Assembly: GCF_039538005.1 (NCBI RefSeq)
Contig: NZ_BAABBO010000007.1
Coordinates: forward strand, 310,001 to 374,000
Source of the DNA: Allohahella marinimesophila
GTDB taxonomy: Bacteria; Pseudomonadota; Gammaproteobacteria; Pseudomonadales; Oleiphilaceae
DNA: 64,000 nucleotides
Direction of reading: 5' to 3'
In this document: positions 35,921 through 44,084 of the stretch, piece after piece
Position numbering within the stretch: position 1 is the first letter of the stretch
Layout: every line of letters begins with the position of its first letter
Translations under genes and position numbers: made by a program
The notes under the pieces: generated by a model
What the model saw: only the letters and a program-made list of their open reading frames with translations
What the model was told of the DNA's origin: nothing
Databases searched by the model: none

Positions 35921-36393
35921 GCTTCATGCGATCGTCAAGGGTGGATGCTTCCGCAGGGTCAGAGGCCCTCGGTACTGAGTGGTGTTTATTGCAGAACCAG
36001 TTCGATAGCTACGAGAAGTATTCGCTGCTGCTGAAGATGGGCAATATTGCCCTAGTCGCTCTGGCACTGATGGTTGGCGCGCCGGGCCTCTTTTTGCTGG
36101 CGCTCGTCATCATTGTCTGGCTGCAGGATGCTATCTGGAAAACCTTCCAGGCCAGAATCGAAGTTCGACTCTTGCAGATTGAAGTCAGTGCGGCAGACAG
36201 AGCGGCGGAACCAGCGGCCGACAGCCCCGGCAGAGTGCCCTTCCAGTTCAATAGCGAATACAACAGGACACGGGGAGATACGGCCAGCCTCATGGCGGAG
36301 TATGCTCGTCAGGCACTTCGGCCCACGGTAGCCTTTCCTCACGTCGTATTGGCAGTGCTGTATTGTCTCTATCTTTTTTCAAGCCTTATCTGA
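35917..36393 (+). CDS. Small membrane protein of unknown function
   Basis: This 158-residue protein has a hydrophobic block of two closely spaced helices ('NIALVALALMVGAPGLFLLALVIIVWLQ', about 43-70), a polar middle with coiled-coil character and a last membrane helix ('VVLAVLYCLYLFSSLI') at the C-terminus. The GTG start at 35917 overlaps the YtoQ stop (GTGA). An ATG three codons later is possible. No family recognised. The topology suggests a membrane anchor or regulator coupled to YtoQ. Confidence 0.65.
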   Translation: MSFMRSSRVDASAGSEALGTEWCLLQNQFDSYEKYSLLLKMGNIALVALALMVGAPGLFLLALVIIVWLQDAIWKTFQARIEVRLLQIEVSAADRAAEPAADSPGRVPFQFNSEYNRTRGDTASLMAEYARQALRPTVAFPHVVLAVLYCLYLFSSLI

Positions 36394-36414
36394 AGTATCA
36401 CCTGCGAGCTGTAA

Positions 36415-36819
36415 ATGTTGACTCTCGATGAATTGACCACCTTCTTCAACGCGGAATTCCCCCACGTTACCTGCACTGTAGAATCTGTCGGCAATATGGG
36501 GGCAGTCATCCGGCAGCGGGTCACCCCGACCGAGCTGAGACCAGGCGGGACTGTCGCCGGGCCTGTGTTGATGAGCATGGCGGACATTGCCCTGTACGCG
36601 GCCATTCTTGGTGAAATTGGTCTGGTGCCGCTTGCCGTGACCACAAGCCTGAACATCAATTTTCTACGCCGCCCGTCACCAGACGCCGATGTCATTGCCG
36701 AGTGCCGCCTCATTAAGCTGGGGAAAACGCTGGCCGTTGGCGAGGTGAGCCTTTATTCGGAAGGCATTGATGCACCGGTGGCTCATGCCGTTGGTACCTA
36801 TTCAATACCACCACGCTAG
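36415..36819 (+). CDS. PaaI-family hot-dog thioesterase
   Basis: This 134-residue protein has the PaaI/YdiI pattern: 'RVTPTELRPGGTVAGPVLMSMADIALYAAI' (active-site helix, here with Met-Ser-Met-Ala-Asp) and 'AVTTSLNINFLRRPSPDADVIAECRLIKLGKTLAVGEVSLY'. It likely hydrolyses aryl- or acyl-CoA thioesters in the cytoplasm. It is 21 bases after the preceding gene and may be co-transcribed with it. Confidence 0.85.
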   Translation: MLTLDELTTFFNAEFPHVTCTVESVGNMGAVIRQRVTPTELRPGGTVAGPVLMSMADIALYAAILGEIGLVPLAVTTSLNINFLRRPSPDADVIAECRLIKLGKTLAVGEVSLYSEGIDAPVAHAVGTYSIPPR

Positions 36820-36951
36820 TCGTTATCTTTTAGAAGGGAATTGGCTTGTGAGACTTGCCATGATTCATGAAGGCAGGGTATATCCTGCTTCTTGACAGTT
36901 CGCACGACTGGCAGCAGGCAGTGCTGCCTGACCATGACTAAGGAGGGTTTT

Positions 36952-37254
36952 ATGCATTACATGATGTTTTACAATCTCGCACCTGACTACCTCGAGCGAA
37001 GAGACGAATTCCGTCAGGCTCACCTGGCCCATGCCTGGGCGGCTCAGGCTCGCGGGGAGCTTATACTGGCTGGTGCGCTGGCGGATCCGGCTGACGCAGC
37101 CATGCTGCTGTTCAAGTGCGACACCCCTGAAGTGCCGAAGCAGTTTGCGCTGGCTGATCCTTATCTCGAGCATGGCTTGGTGACTGGTTTTGAAGTGCGA
37201 TTGTGGGCCACAGTCGTGGGTGAAGGGGCTACAACGCCCTTGAAGACTTCATAG
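36952..37254 (+). CDS. YciI-family protein
   Basis: This 100-residue protein starts at ATG 36952, preceded by AGGAGG; the frame is open from 36892 but has no site there. 'HYMMFYNLAPDYLERRDEFRQAHLAHAWAAQARGELILAGALADPADAAMLLFKCD' matches YciI proteins, with the conserved His and Asp of the ferredoxin-like dimer. Biological role unclear. Confidence 0.85.
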   Translation: MHYMMFYNLAPDYLERRDEFRQAHLAHAWAAQARGELILAGALADPADAAMLLFKCDTPEVPKQFALADPYLEHGLVTGFEVRLWATVVGEGATTPLKTS

Positions 37255-37547
37255 TAAATAGCTGAATTGCCGTAGTTTATTGCAATGCTACCGAGCTGGA
37301 CTATCGTAGGTGGGCAAAATCTGAAATCCATCGGAGCCCCCGGAGTCTTGTATAGTGCGTCAGTCGGTGAGTGCATTGGTATTTCTGTTCGGACTCGCCC
37401 TTTGGAAGGGCGGCTTCGTTCAGCCCACGTATGCAGACATTCTAGAGTCGGAAGCCTCTCAACATCGAGTTCAACTGTTCATCGAGTTATCGAGGCTTGG
37501 CTAGTTAGCCAGATACCTGGCTATTCAGGACAGGGGAGGGGATCACC
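37255..37547. other. Non-coding gap with two short inverted repeats
   Basis: About 290 bases hold a hairpin CGCCCTT-TGG-AAGGGCG (37396-37412) without a T-run, and a TGGCTA-GT-TAGCCA repeat (37498-37511) about 35 bases before the GNAT start. The latter is placed where a regulator could bind. No gene is seen. Confidence 0.35.
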
Positions 37548-38051
37548 ATGATAATCGCCGAAACGGACCGTTTGCTCATCAGGGAATTCGTTTTTGACGA
37601 TGCAGAGCGGCTGGCACCCATATTGGGTGACCCTGCGGTGATGGAGTACTCGATCAACGGGCCTTTGAGCGCCGAAGCGACCACGAGGTTCATCAATGCC
37701 TGCACGGAGTCTTACAGCCAGCACGGATTCGGCCAGTGGGCTCTGGTCGATCTCGACACCCAGGCCCTGATCGGCTTCTGTGGCCTGAGTTGCGTGACCA
37801 TCAATCAGCGCCAGGACGTGGAAATCGGCTATCGCCTGGCGCGATCGGTGTGGGGCAGAGGACTGGCATCGGAAGCTGCCTCTGAAGTGCTGACCTATGG
37901 TTTTGGGAAGAAGGCGCTGTCATCCATCATCGCCATCATTGCGCCAGCCCATACGGCCTCCATCCGCGTGGCAGAGAAGGCAGGCTTCTCGGACTTTGAG
38001 ACGACACGATACCGTGGTTGGGATGTGCGGATGTACCGGCAGCGGCGCTGA
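37548..38051 (+). CDS. RimJ/RimL-type GNAT N-acetyltransferase
   Basis: This 167-residue protein begins 'AETDRLLIREFVFDDAERLAPILGDPAVMEYSINGPLS', the classic start of RimJ/RimL-like GNATs. It contains 'EIGYRLARSVWGRGLASEAASEVLTYGF' as the acetyl-CoA loop and 'NTASIRVAEKAGF'-like 'HTASIRVAEKAGFSDFE'. GGGGA precedes the start. It acetylates an amine on a small molecule or protein N-terminus; the substrate is unknown. Confidence 0.9.
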   Translation: MIIAETDRLLIREFVFDDAERLAPILGDPAVMEYSINGPLSAEATTRFINACTESYSQHGFGQWALVDLDTQALIGFCGLSCVTINQRQDVEIGYRLARSVWGRGLASEAASEVLTYGFGKKALSSIIAIIAPAHTASIRVAEKAGFSDFETTRYRGWDVRMYRQRR

Positions 38052-38066
38052 TTGTTTTGGATTGAA

Positions 38067-38193
38067 ACTACTATACCAGACCCGACGGGCCCTGTCTGGC
38101 TCGTAGCGTCGGCAGCTACCGCGATCCAGATAGACAATCAAAGCCGGCCAAGTCCTTCCACGCTCTATCGCTATCTCACTACTATACCAGACC
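38067..38193 (+). repeat. Direct repeat ACTACTATACCAGACC, two copies 111 bases apart
   Basis: The 16-mer occurs at 38067-38082 and exactly again at 38178-38193 in the 382-base gap before the polyester hydrolase gene. The rest of the gap shows no gene. The copies could be regulator sites, for instance for the AraC protein encoded just downstream, or the ends of a small duplicated or mobile segment. Confidence 0.45.
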
Positions 38194-38433
38194 GGTTAAG
38201 CTTCTCAGATCAGACGTAATGCCAACACCTTCGTGCCGCCACTTCCAATGCGCAAAACGGTTATAAAACCACGAGGCAGATCTCAAGTTCTCTAACGATA
38301 TGATGGGCGCTTTATGTGAACCAGTTCCACTTTATGTGCCAAATCGTGAAAGTAGCAGGGGCGGGGGTCTGTTAGCTTTGATGCTGATCGTCGATGTACC
38401 AAAAACCAACTACAACTACGACAGGTTACTCTC

Positions 38434-39366
38434 ATGATGAATACCGTTATGGACCGTTTTACGGTCGCCGCAAGTGCGCTTCTTTTTTCGGCCAGCGCCT
38501 GGAGTTTTACGCCGACCCCAGACCCCGATCCAGATCCCAACCCGAATCCCGAACCCTGCCAGGTGGACTGCGATTTCACGCGTGGCCCTGATCCGACCTC
38601 AAGCTATCTCGAAGCGAGTAGTGGGCCGTACAGTGTTCGCACTATCGATGTATCACGATCGGTGAACGGCTTCGGTGGTGGCACGATCCACTACCCAAGC
38701 AATACCACCGGAAAGATGGGCGCCATTGCCATCGTGCCTGGTTTTGCGGCTCCTGAATCATCCATCGCCTGGTGGGGGCCGCGTCTTGCCTCACACGGCT
38801 TCGTCGTGATCACCATTGCCACCAATTCCAGCTTTGATCAGCCGGCAAGTCGCGCTACCCAGTTGGGCAGTGCGCTCGATTATGTGATCAGTCAGAGCAA
38901 CAGTAGCACTAGCGCCATCTCGGGCATGGTTGATAGCACCCGAGTCGGTGCGATGGGCTGGTCAATGGGTGGGGGCGGAGCACTGCGGCTGGCGTCAGGC
39001 GCCAGACTCAGCGCTGCCATTCCGCTCGCGCCCTGGCACTCGGGCAGTAATCCCTTTGATCAGATCGAAACACCGACCATGATCATTGCCTGTGAAAATG
39101 ATTCGACGGCGCCAGTCGGCTCCCATGCCTCACCGTTCTACAACAGGATTCCAGCCAGCACTGATAAGGCCTTTCTCGAGATCAACAACGGCAGTCACTC
39201 CTGTGCTAATGGTGGTGGCAGCAATGGCGGCTTGCTAGGTAAGTATGGTGTATCATGGATGAAGCGATTCATCGACAAGGATACCCGTTATCAGCAGTTC
39301 CTTTGTGGCCCCAACCACGCAGGCAACAGTGCAATTTCCGAGTATCGTGATACCTGTACCTACTAA
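38434..39366 (+). CDS. PETase-like polyester hydrolase (type II cutinase-like esterase)
   Basis: This 310-residue protein has a signal peptide (about 1-24) and a Pro/Asp linker ('PTPDPDPDPNPNPEP'), then an alpha/beta-hydrolase very like Ideonella PETase and Halopseudomonas PE-H. The nucleophile is S177 in 'GWSMGGGG', the acid D223 in 'CENDSTAPV' and the base H255 in 'NNGSHSCAN'. Two disulfides fit type II enzymes (C220-C257 next to the active site, C291-C308 at the end). 'SSIAWWGPRLASHGFVVITI' is shared with PETase. Residue 129 is Ala where relatives have Asp ('TIDTN'). It should be secreted and cleave polyesters or triglycerides. The start of a tight plus-strand series (AraC, two foldase-like proteins, Lnt-like). 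Confidence 0.88.
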   Translation: MMNTVMDRFTVAASALLFSASAWSFTPTPDPDPDPNPNPEPCQVDCDFTRGPDPTSSYLEASSGPYSVRTIDVSRSVNGFGGGTIHYPSNTTGKMGAIAIVPGFAAPESSIAWWGPRLASHGFVVITIATNSSFDQPASRATQLGSALDYVISQSNSSTSAISGMVDSTRVGAMGWSMGGGGALRLASGARLSAAIPLAPWHSGSNPFDQIETPTMIIACENDSTAPVGSHASPFYNRIPASTDKAFLEINNGSHSCANGGGSNGGLLGKYGVSWMKRFIDKDTRYQQFLCGPNHAGNSAISEYRDTCTY

Positions 39367-39387
39367 GCGGATGCCTTAGAGCAAGAC

Positions 39388-40245
39388 ATGGATTCAAGCC
39401 CGGGAAGTGCCAAGCTGTATATCTGGAGTAATCAGCTTCTCTTCCTTGGGGCTACCTGCATTGCCTATCGCTCGCATTCGGTAGTGTCTGACAAACTGCT
39501 CGTCAGTCTCGAAGGCGACATGATCATCACCCAGGTAAATGGCCAGAACCTGCTAACCCGCAGTGTGCTGCTGAGAGCCGGGACAAGCTTTGCGAGTCTC
39601 AATCTCGACACCAGTGCCGCAGTGGTGGCCATCTACTATCTTCCAGCGCTGAGTCAGGACCATGCCGCTCTCGAAAGCGTCATGACTCGTGTTTCAGACT
39701 GCCTGCATTACGGTCATCCCCAGGAAGCGGAGCTGATCAAGCGGCTATTGCACATCCGCGAGGCAGGACTTCCACCAGGTGAAGCTCAACTCATGCTTCG
39801 TGAATACCTTATGCCGCCAGAACTTGAAGGCATTATATTCCGTGAATATGATCCGCGAATCGTTTCGGTTATACAGAGAATCAGGGAAACGGTTTCCGAA
39901 AACCTGAGCGTGCAGATGTTTGCTGCTGAAGTGCATCTGTCAGCTTCCCGTCTCGAAAAACTGTTCAAGGAACAGATCGGCGTTCCAATAACACGTTATC
40001 GGCTTCGTTACCGGGTTTTCGTGGGTGTCATTCACCTGGCGCTCGGTGAGTCGATCACCAGTGCCGCGCTCGCAGCAGGATTCGCGAGCTCAGCGCATTT
40101 TTCCAAATCGTATAGTGCCATTCATGGTATTGCGCCGTCCGCCCGATTTCTGAAGCCTCCCATGCTGGAGGTATTGTTGGCTGATGAGATATTCGGCGCA
40201 GGCGTGCCTGTCGTGAATGAATCCGCGCCCGCACGCGCCGTTTGA
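39388..40245 (+). CDS. AraC-family transcriptional regulator
   Basis: This 285-residue protein has an N-terminal cupin-like sensing half ('VSLEGDMIITQVNGQNLLTRSVLLRAGTSF') and a C-terminal AraC domain ('RIRETVSENLSVQMFAAEVHLSASRLEKLFKEQIGVPITRYRLRYRV', 'ITSAALAAGFASSAHFSKSYSAIHGIAPSARF'). It lies 21 bases after the hydrolase gene and 10 before the first foldase-like gene, so it is probably embedded in the operon and controls it. The 16-base repeats before the hydrolase are candidate targets. Confidence 0.9.
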   Translation: MDSSPGSAKLYIWSNQLLFLGATCIAYRSHSVVSDKLLVSLEGDMIITQVNGQNLLTRSVLLRAGTSFASLNLDTSAAVVAIYYLPALSQDHAALESVMTRVSDCLHYGHPQEAELIKRLLHIREAGLPPGEAQLMLREYLMPPELEGIIFREYDPRIVSVIQRIRETVSENLSVQMFAAEVHLSASRLEKLFKEQIGVPITRYRLRYRVFVGVIHLALGESITSAALAAGFASSAHFSKSYSAIHGIAPSARFLKPPMLEVLLADEIFGAGVPVVNESAPARAV

Positions 40246-40255
40246 GGATGGTCTC

Positions 40256-41233
40256 ATGCCAGCAAAACAGACAAGCCCGCTACTGATTTCTCTTCTCCTG
40301 ATCGGTGCAGCTTTGATAGCGGTTGCCGCGGTGGTATATCTTGATGCCGATTCAGGCTCGAATGAAGGCTCAGCTACATCAGTGGCAGACACGGTCGGCT
40401 CGCAGAAAGTCGATCAGGATCAACCGCAAACCGATACCATAGCCGCTGTGTGGCGATGGGAGTCGGACCAGCGCAAGGAGACTTCGGGCATGTCGTCCGA
40501 GCGCAAGACGCCGTCAACCGCGATGCCGTTCACACCCGAATCCGTCTTTGAGGCACTTCAGGCTGTAAAGCTCGACGACAATGGTGATGTCATTACTGAT
40601 CATGATGCGCTTCTGGCGCTGGAAGCGACGCTGCGCGATGGCGACGTGAGCCTGACCGCCAGTCAGATTGATGCCTTGCAGGGGCTTATTCGGGAGCGTC
40701 TGCCTGGAAAGGCCGGAGAGCAGACTGCCCGTATCGTGGGAGATTACGCCGAGCTTCTCAAGGCCGAAGCCGAATTCAACGAGCTGTATGGGAGTGAGAA
40801 TGGCGCCTACGTCGTCGATGCCGAAGCTCAGAGTGTAGATGACCATGAGATGCAGTATCAGGAGCTGCAGGCCCTGCGCGAGCTCTATCTCGGCAGCGAA
40901 GTCGCTGAGTCGCTGTTTGCCACGACTGATGCCAATGCCCGCTACATGTTCGACAGTCAGCGTATCGAGCAGGATCCGGCTCTTTCAACCGAGGAAAAGC
41001 TGCAAAGGGCGGCCGAGCTCGAGCGTCAGCATCTCGAGCAGACTACAGGGATCCGGGATTGGAACGAGCGCTACAACAGCTTCATGGCAGACAAGCAGCG
41101 GGTGGTCAGCGCCGCACTGAGCGAAGATGAAAAGCGCAGGCAGATTGCTGCGTTGATGCGGCAGCATTTCGACAGCCGTGAACTCGAGAAAGTGAGTCAT
41201 CTGCCACTTGGCGATGTCTCTGATATCAACTAG
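40256..41233 (+). CDS. Lipase foldase (Lif/LifO)-like chaperone, copy 1
   Basis: This 325-residue protein has a single N-terminal membrane anchor ('PLLISLLLIGAALIAVAAVVYLD'), a variable linker and a helical body like steric lipase chaperones: 'DDNGDVITDHDALLALEATLRDGD', 'GEQTARIVGDYAELL', 'LYLGSEVAESLFATTDANARYMFDSQRIEQDPALSTEEKLQRAAEL'. The classical foldase motif RxxFDY(F/C)LSA is not kept; the region reads 'DALLALEATLRDGD'. Foldases sit in the inner membrane and shape secreted lipases in the periplasm. The nearest client gene is the polyester hydrolase two genes upstream. The start at 40256 is chosen over the frame from 40217 because it does not run deep into the AraC gene. Confidence 0.72.
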   Translation: MPAKQTSPLLISLLLIGAALIAVAAVVYLDADSGSNEGSATSVADTVGSQKVDQDQPQTDTIAAVWRWESDQRKETSGMSSERKTPSTAMPFTPESVFEALQAVKLDDNGDVITDHDALLALEATLRDGDVSLTASQIDALQGLIRERLPGKAGEQTARIVGDYAELLKAEAEFNELYGSENGAYVVDAEAQSVDDHEMQYQELQALRELYLGSEVAESLFATTDANARYMFDSQRIEQDPALSTEEKLQRAAELERQHLEQTTGIRDWNERYNSFMADKQRVVSAALSEDEKRRQIAALMRQHFDSRELEKVSHLPLGDVSDIN

Positions 41234-41245
41234 GGGCTGGCCTGC

Positions 41246-41911
41246 TTGATATTGACGCCACCAAGGCGAGGACTTGCTGCGCTCGCCATTGTCTTCACGC
41301 TCGCCGTGCTGGCGCTCTATCTGGCGCAAACAGGTCGGCAGGATCAACTGAGATATGACCTCAACTGGCAACAGCCTGAGCCAACACCGGGAAAGCGCCC
41401 GATCTCGCCAAATAGCTGGTCTTTCGACTTCAGACCGCTTGGCGATATTCTGCAAACAGCCAGGCTGGATGGTGAAGGTCGGTTGATTGTTGATGCTGAT
41501 CTGGCCGATCTGCTCGAAACAGCCACCAATACACTGCCTGATCACCTCGATAGCGACAATCTCGAGCGTGCGGGGCTACTTGTCCGGAAAAACTTCCCCG
41601 GCAAGTCGGGTGAACGACTTTCGCACCTCGTAGAGGGTTATTACCGGTATGGACACATGTCGAGAGAAGGGCGGCAGCGCTTCGAAGCCCTGAGTGCCAG
41701 AGCTGCGCTCGCAGAGCAGACGGCGTTACAGCATCAACACTTCGATGAGAGTGATGTCCGGGCGCTGTTTGGCAGGAAGATGCTGTTGCAATCCTATCTC
41801 CTGAGTCGGCGGGACATTAACGAAGATGCTGCCCTGAGCACACAGGAAAAACAGGCCCGCCTGGCTGAGCTCAACGCCAGCTTCAGCCAGATATTGCCGG
41901 ACAGGCAGTGA
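41246..41911 (+). CDS. Lipase foldase-like protein, shorter copy 2
   Basis: This 221-residue protein starts at TTG 41246, 12 bases after copy 1. It has an N-terminal membrane anchor ('GLAALAIVFTLAVLALYLA') and then the same order of segments as copy 1 in shortened form: 'LDGEGRLIVDADLADLLETAT', 'FPGKSGERLSHLVEGYYRY', 'ALFGRKMLLQSYLLSRRDINEDAALSTQEKQARLAEL'. It lacks the last C-terminal helices of full foldases. It looks like a diverged tandem duplicate that could work as a partner of copy 1. Its stop overlaps the Lnt-like GTG start. Confidence 0.62.
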   Translation: MILTPPRRGLAALAIVFTLAVLALYLAQTGRQDQLRYDLNWQQPEPTPGKRPISPNSWSFDFRPLGDILQTARLDGEGRLIVDADLADLLETATNTLPDHLDSDNLERAGLLVRKNFPGKSGERLSHLVEGYYRYGHMSREGRQRFEALSARAALAEQTALQHQHFDESDVRALFGRKMLLQSYLLSRRDINEDAALSTQEKQARLAELNASFSQILPDRQ

Positions 41912-43518
41912 GCGAGCTGCTGACTCGTCCACCGTCACTGCCCGCGGGTGTACTTGCCCTGTCGTCGGGTATCCTGCTGGCGCTACCGCTGCTGTATCCC
42001 ACGCTATTCTTCCTTATGTGGTTCGCATTCGTTCCGCTACTGCTGGTTATCGGACGCTCGACCCTGCTGCAGTGCTACGTCTTTGGCATGCTGGCCGGCC
42101 TTGTATTCAGCATGGGCGTGTCCTATTGGATCATCGATTTTATCATGCTGTCGAAAGGGTATGGTGTCTTCCAAAGCCTCGCCTGGGCCTGTCTGTTCTG
42201 GCTGTATGGCGCACAGCTACCAGCGTTCATCATGCTGTTGTTTGGCTGGTTGAGGCAGCGCACGCGGCTGCATGATCTCCTGCTGTTTCCTGTGGTTGCC
42301 GCTACACTGTGTGCAGTGTTCCCCATGCTGTTTCCTGTCCGCCTTGGCGAAAGTCAGAGTGGCTTCATCATCGCATTGCAGGCCACAGCGCTGGTCGGCG
42401 TCAGCGGGCTCGACTTCATTATTGCCATCGTCAACTGCATGCTGTTTCGATGCCTGATTCGCGAACACCGGTCCTGGCTCATGCTGCCAGCTGCTGCGCT
42501 AGTGCTGCTGTGGTTCGCTTACGGCTGGCACGCAATGCTGAAGTGGGATGATGTGCTGGCCCAGCAGCAGACGGTCCGTTTCGGGCTGGTACAGCCGAAT
42601 GAAAAGCCGACATTGGAGGCTCCGCCAATCTATGCTGGCTATAGTCGAGCCTTTCCCCCCGAGCTCGAAATGACTCAGCGCCTTGCGGCTGCAGGTGCCG
42701 ACATCGTGGTGTGGCCCGAAGCACGTCACAAGGGCTATTTCGATATGGCAGCTGTTCAGGCTGCATTTGCTGACACCGTCGATGAGCTGGACGTCAAGCT
42801 GGTATTTCAGGATATCGAGACTCGCCCAAGCGTTGATGAGCAGGCAGTTTCTGTGCAATTCAATACTGCGGTCATGATTGATGCCCAGGGCGAAGAAGTT
42901 GGGCGATACCGGAAAGTGATGCGAATTCCCTTCGGTGAATATGTACCACTGGTCAGCAATGTGCCGTTTGTGAAAGCACAGGCCGAGCAGTTTCTGGGCG
43001 CCTTTCTCAATGAGATAGCGGCAGGGGATGCCCATGAGGTGTTCACAGATGACGAGGTGCAGTTAGTCCCCTTGATCTGTTATGAAACGGTCTTCCCGGC
43101 TTTCGCTGCCAAAGCCGTAGCTACAGCCGGGGAAGGGCCAGGGGGGCTCCTGCTTGCGCTGTCGAGTAATGGCTGGTTCGGAGCCACACATCAGCCTTAT
43201 CAACATGTTCATAGTGCCATTTTGCGTGCGGTCGAAAACAGGCTGCCTATGGTGCATGTCGTCAATAACGGGCCTTCAGTCGTGGTGCTGCCAAACGGGC
43301 GTGTACTGTTCAAGTCGCCATCACAGCAAGCTGGCGGCTGGCTGGTCGATGTGCCCATAGCCGAACAATTCGAGCCAGCACCATTTACTCTTTATCCTAA
43401 CGTCTTTACTGGCGGCCTGCTGACTTGTCTGTTCCTGTTCATGCTGGTCGCCACCTTCTTGCCCCTACTTTCGGACAGGTTTGCGGGCAGGCAGGCAGAA
43501 ATTCGTTACAGGCAGTGA
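41908..43518 (+). CDS. Apolipoprotein N-acyltransferase-like protein (Lnt paralogue)
   Basis: This 536-residue protein has an N-terminal block of about seven membrane helices, a periplasmic nitrilase domain and a last membrane helix, the order of Lnt. The catalytic triad is placed as in E. coli Lnt: E271 in 'VVWPEAR', K336 in 'RYRKVMRIPFGEYVP' and C391 in 'LICYETVFP', with the conserved Tyr-Glu after the Cys. The GTG start overlaps the foldase-like stop (GTGA). Its place in a secreted-hydrolase operon suggests a specialised copy rather than the housekeeping lnt, which normally sits with ybeX/ybeY. It could acylate a protein of this locus. Confidence 0.82.
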   Translation: MSELLTRPPSLPAGVLALSSGILLALPLLYPTLFFLMWFAFVPLLLVIGRSTLLQCYVFGMLAGLVFSMGVSYWIIDFIMLSKGYGVFQSLAWACLFWLYGAQLPAFIMLLFGWLRQRTRLHDLLLFPVVAATLCAVFPMLFPVRLGESQSGFIIALQATALVGVSGLDFIIAIVNCMLFRCLIREHRSWLMLPAAALVLLWFAYGWHAMLKWDDVLAQQQTVRFGLVQPNEKPTLEAPPIYAGYSRAFPPELEMTQRLAAAGADIVVWPEARHKGYFDMAAVQAAFADTVDELDVKLVFQDIETRPSVDEQAVSVQFNTAVMIDAQGEEVGRYRKVMRIPFGEYVPLVSNVPFVKAQAEQFLGAFLNEIAAGDAHEVFTDDEVQLVPLICYETVFPAFAAKAVATAGEGPGGLLLALSSNGWFGATHQPYQHVHSAILRAVENRLPMVHVVNNGPSVVVLPNGRVLFKSPSQQAGGWLVDVPIAEQFEPAPFTLYPNVFTGGLLTCLFLFMLVATFLPLLSDRFAGRQAEIRYRQ

Positions 43519-43589
43519 GATTCATCACTATCGTGACGAATTGTTAATGGTACACTCGCGCCGTTATTCGATATGGCTGGAAGGATCCT

Positions 43590-43919
43590 ATGAAAAAATT
43601 GTGCTTTTTGGTTCTGGCGATAGTGGTCTATCAGCACTGGGATACCGTTCAGGAACTGCTGCGGCCACCTCCGGCCATGGCAGCCGATCCCGGTGAAGTC
43701 ATTCTGTACGCGACATCCTGGTGTAGCTATTGCGCCCAAACCCGACATCTGCTGGATCGGGAAGGTGTCGAGTATCTCGAGTACGACATCGAAACTTCGG
43801 CCGAAGGTCTTGAAAAATTCAAAGCGCTCGGCGGACGTGGCGTGCCTGTACTGCAGGTTGATAATAGCGTCGTGTATGGCTATAGCGAACGCAAGATGAA
43901 GGCTCTGCTGTTCCAGTAG
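43590..43919 (+). CDS. Glutaredoxin-family protein with N-terminal membrane segment
   Basis: This 109-residue protein has a short hydrophobic start ('KLCFLVLAIVVYQHW') and a glutaredoxin fold with the pair C45-C48 in 'ATSWCSYC', then 'GVPVLQVDNSVVYGYSE' (cis-Pro and GSH-site features). It may face the periplasm or be membrane-tethered. It is 71 bases after the Lnt-like gene and has its own ribosome binding site (AAGGA). It could help disulfide handling for the two-disulfide hydrolase, which is inferred. Confidence 0.82.
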   Translation: MKKLCFLVLAIVVYQHWDTVQELLRPPPAMAADPGEVILYATSWCSYCAQTRHLLDREGVEYLEYDIETSAEGLEKFKALGGRGVPVLQVDNSVVYGYSERKMKALLFQ

Positions 43920-43932
43920 TCTGCCATGCGCT

Positions 43933-44070
43933 GTGGTCAGCGTTCTCGGCTGACGGGGCGTTCAGATCGTCGAGTATTTCTCGGCGCCATAGCAGACGAT
44001 ATCGGTTGGGGTGAGCCAGTGCGAAGCTGATGACCGTCTCGGCGAATACCATTATGCGCTCACCATGGTC
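43933..44070 (-). pseudogene. Possible TetR C-terminal domain relic
   Basis: On the minus strand a short frame reads 'HGERIMVFAETVISFALAHPNRYRLLWRREILDDLN', which resembles the 'f..FAl.HP.lYrlm' helix of TetR WHG domains. No DNA-binding part is present, a stop lies just upstream, and the frame runs on into the glutaredoxin gene. The match is short, so this is tentative. Confidence 0.3.
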
Positions 44071-44084
44071 GTGATGGAGGCTCT

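Noticed and set aside
43920..44084. Second cobalamin riboswitch in front of cobU
   Set aside because: None of the conserved B12-box elements is present in this gap.
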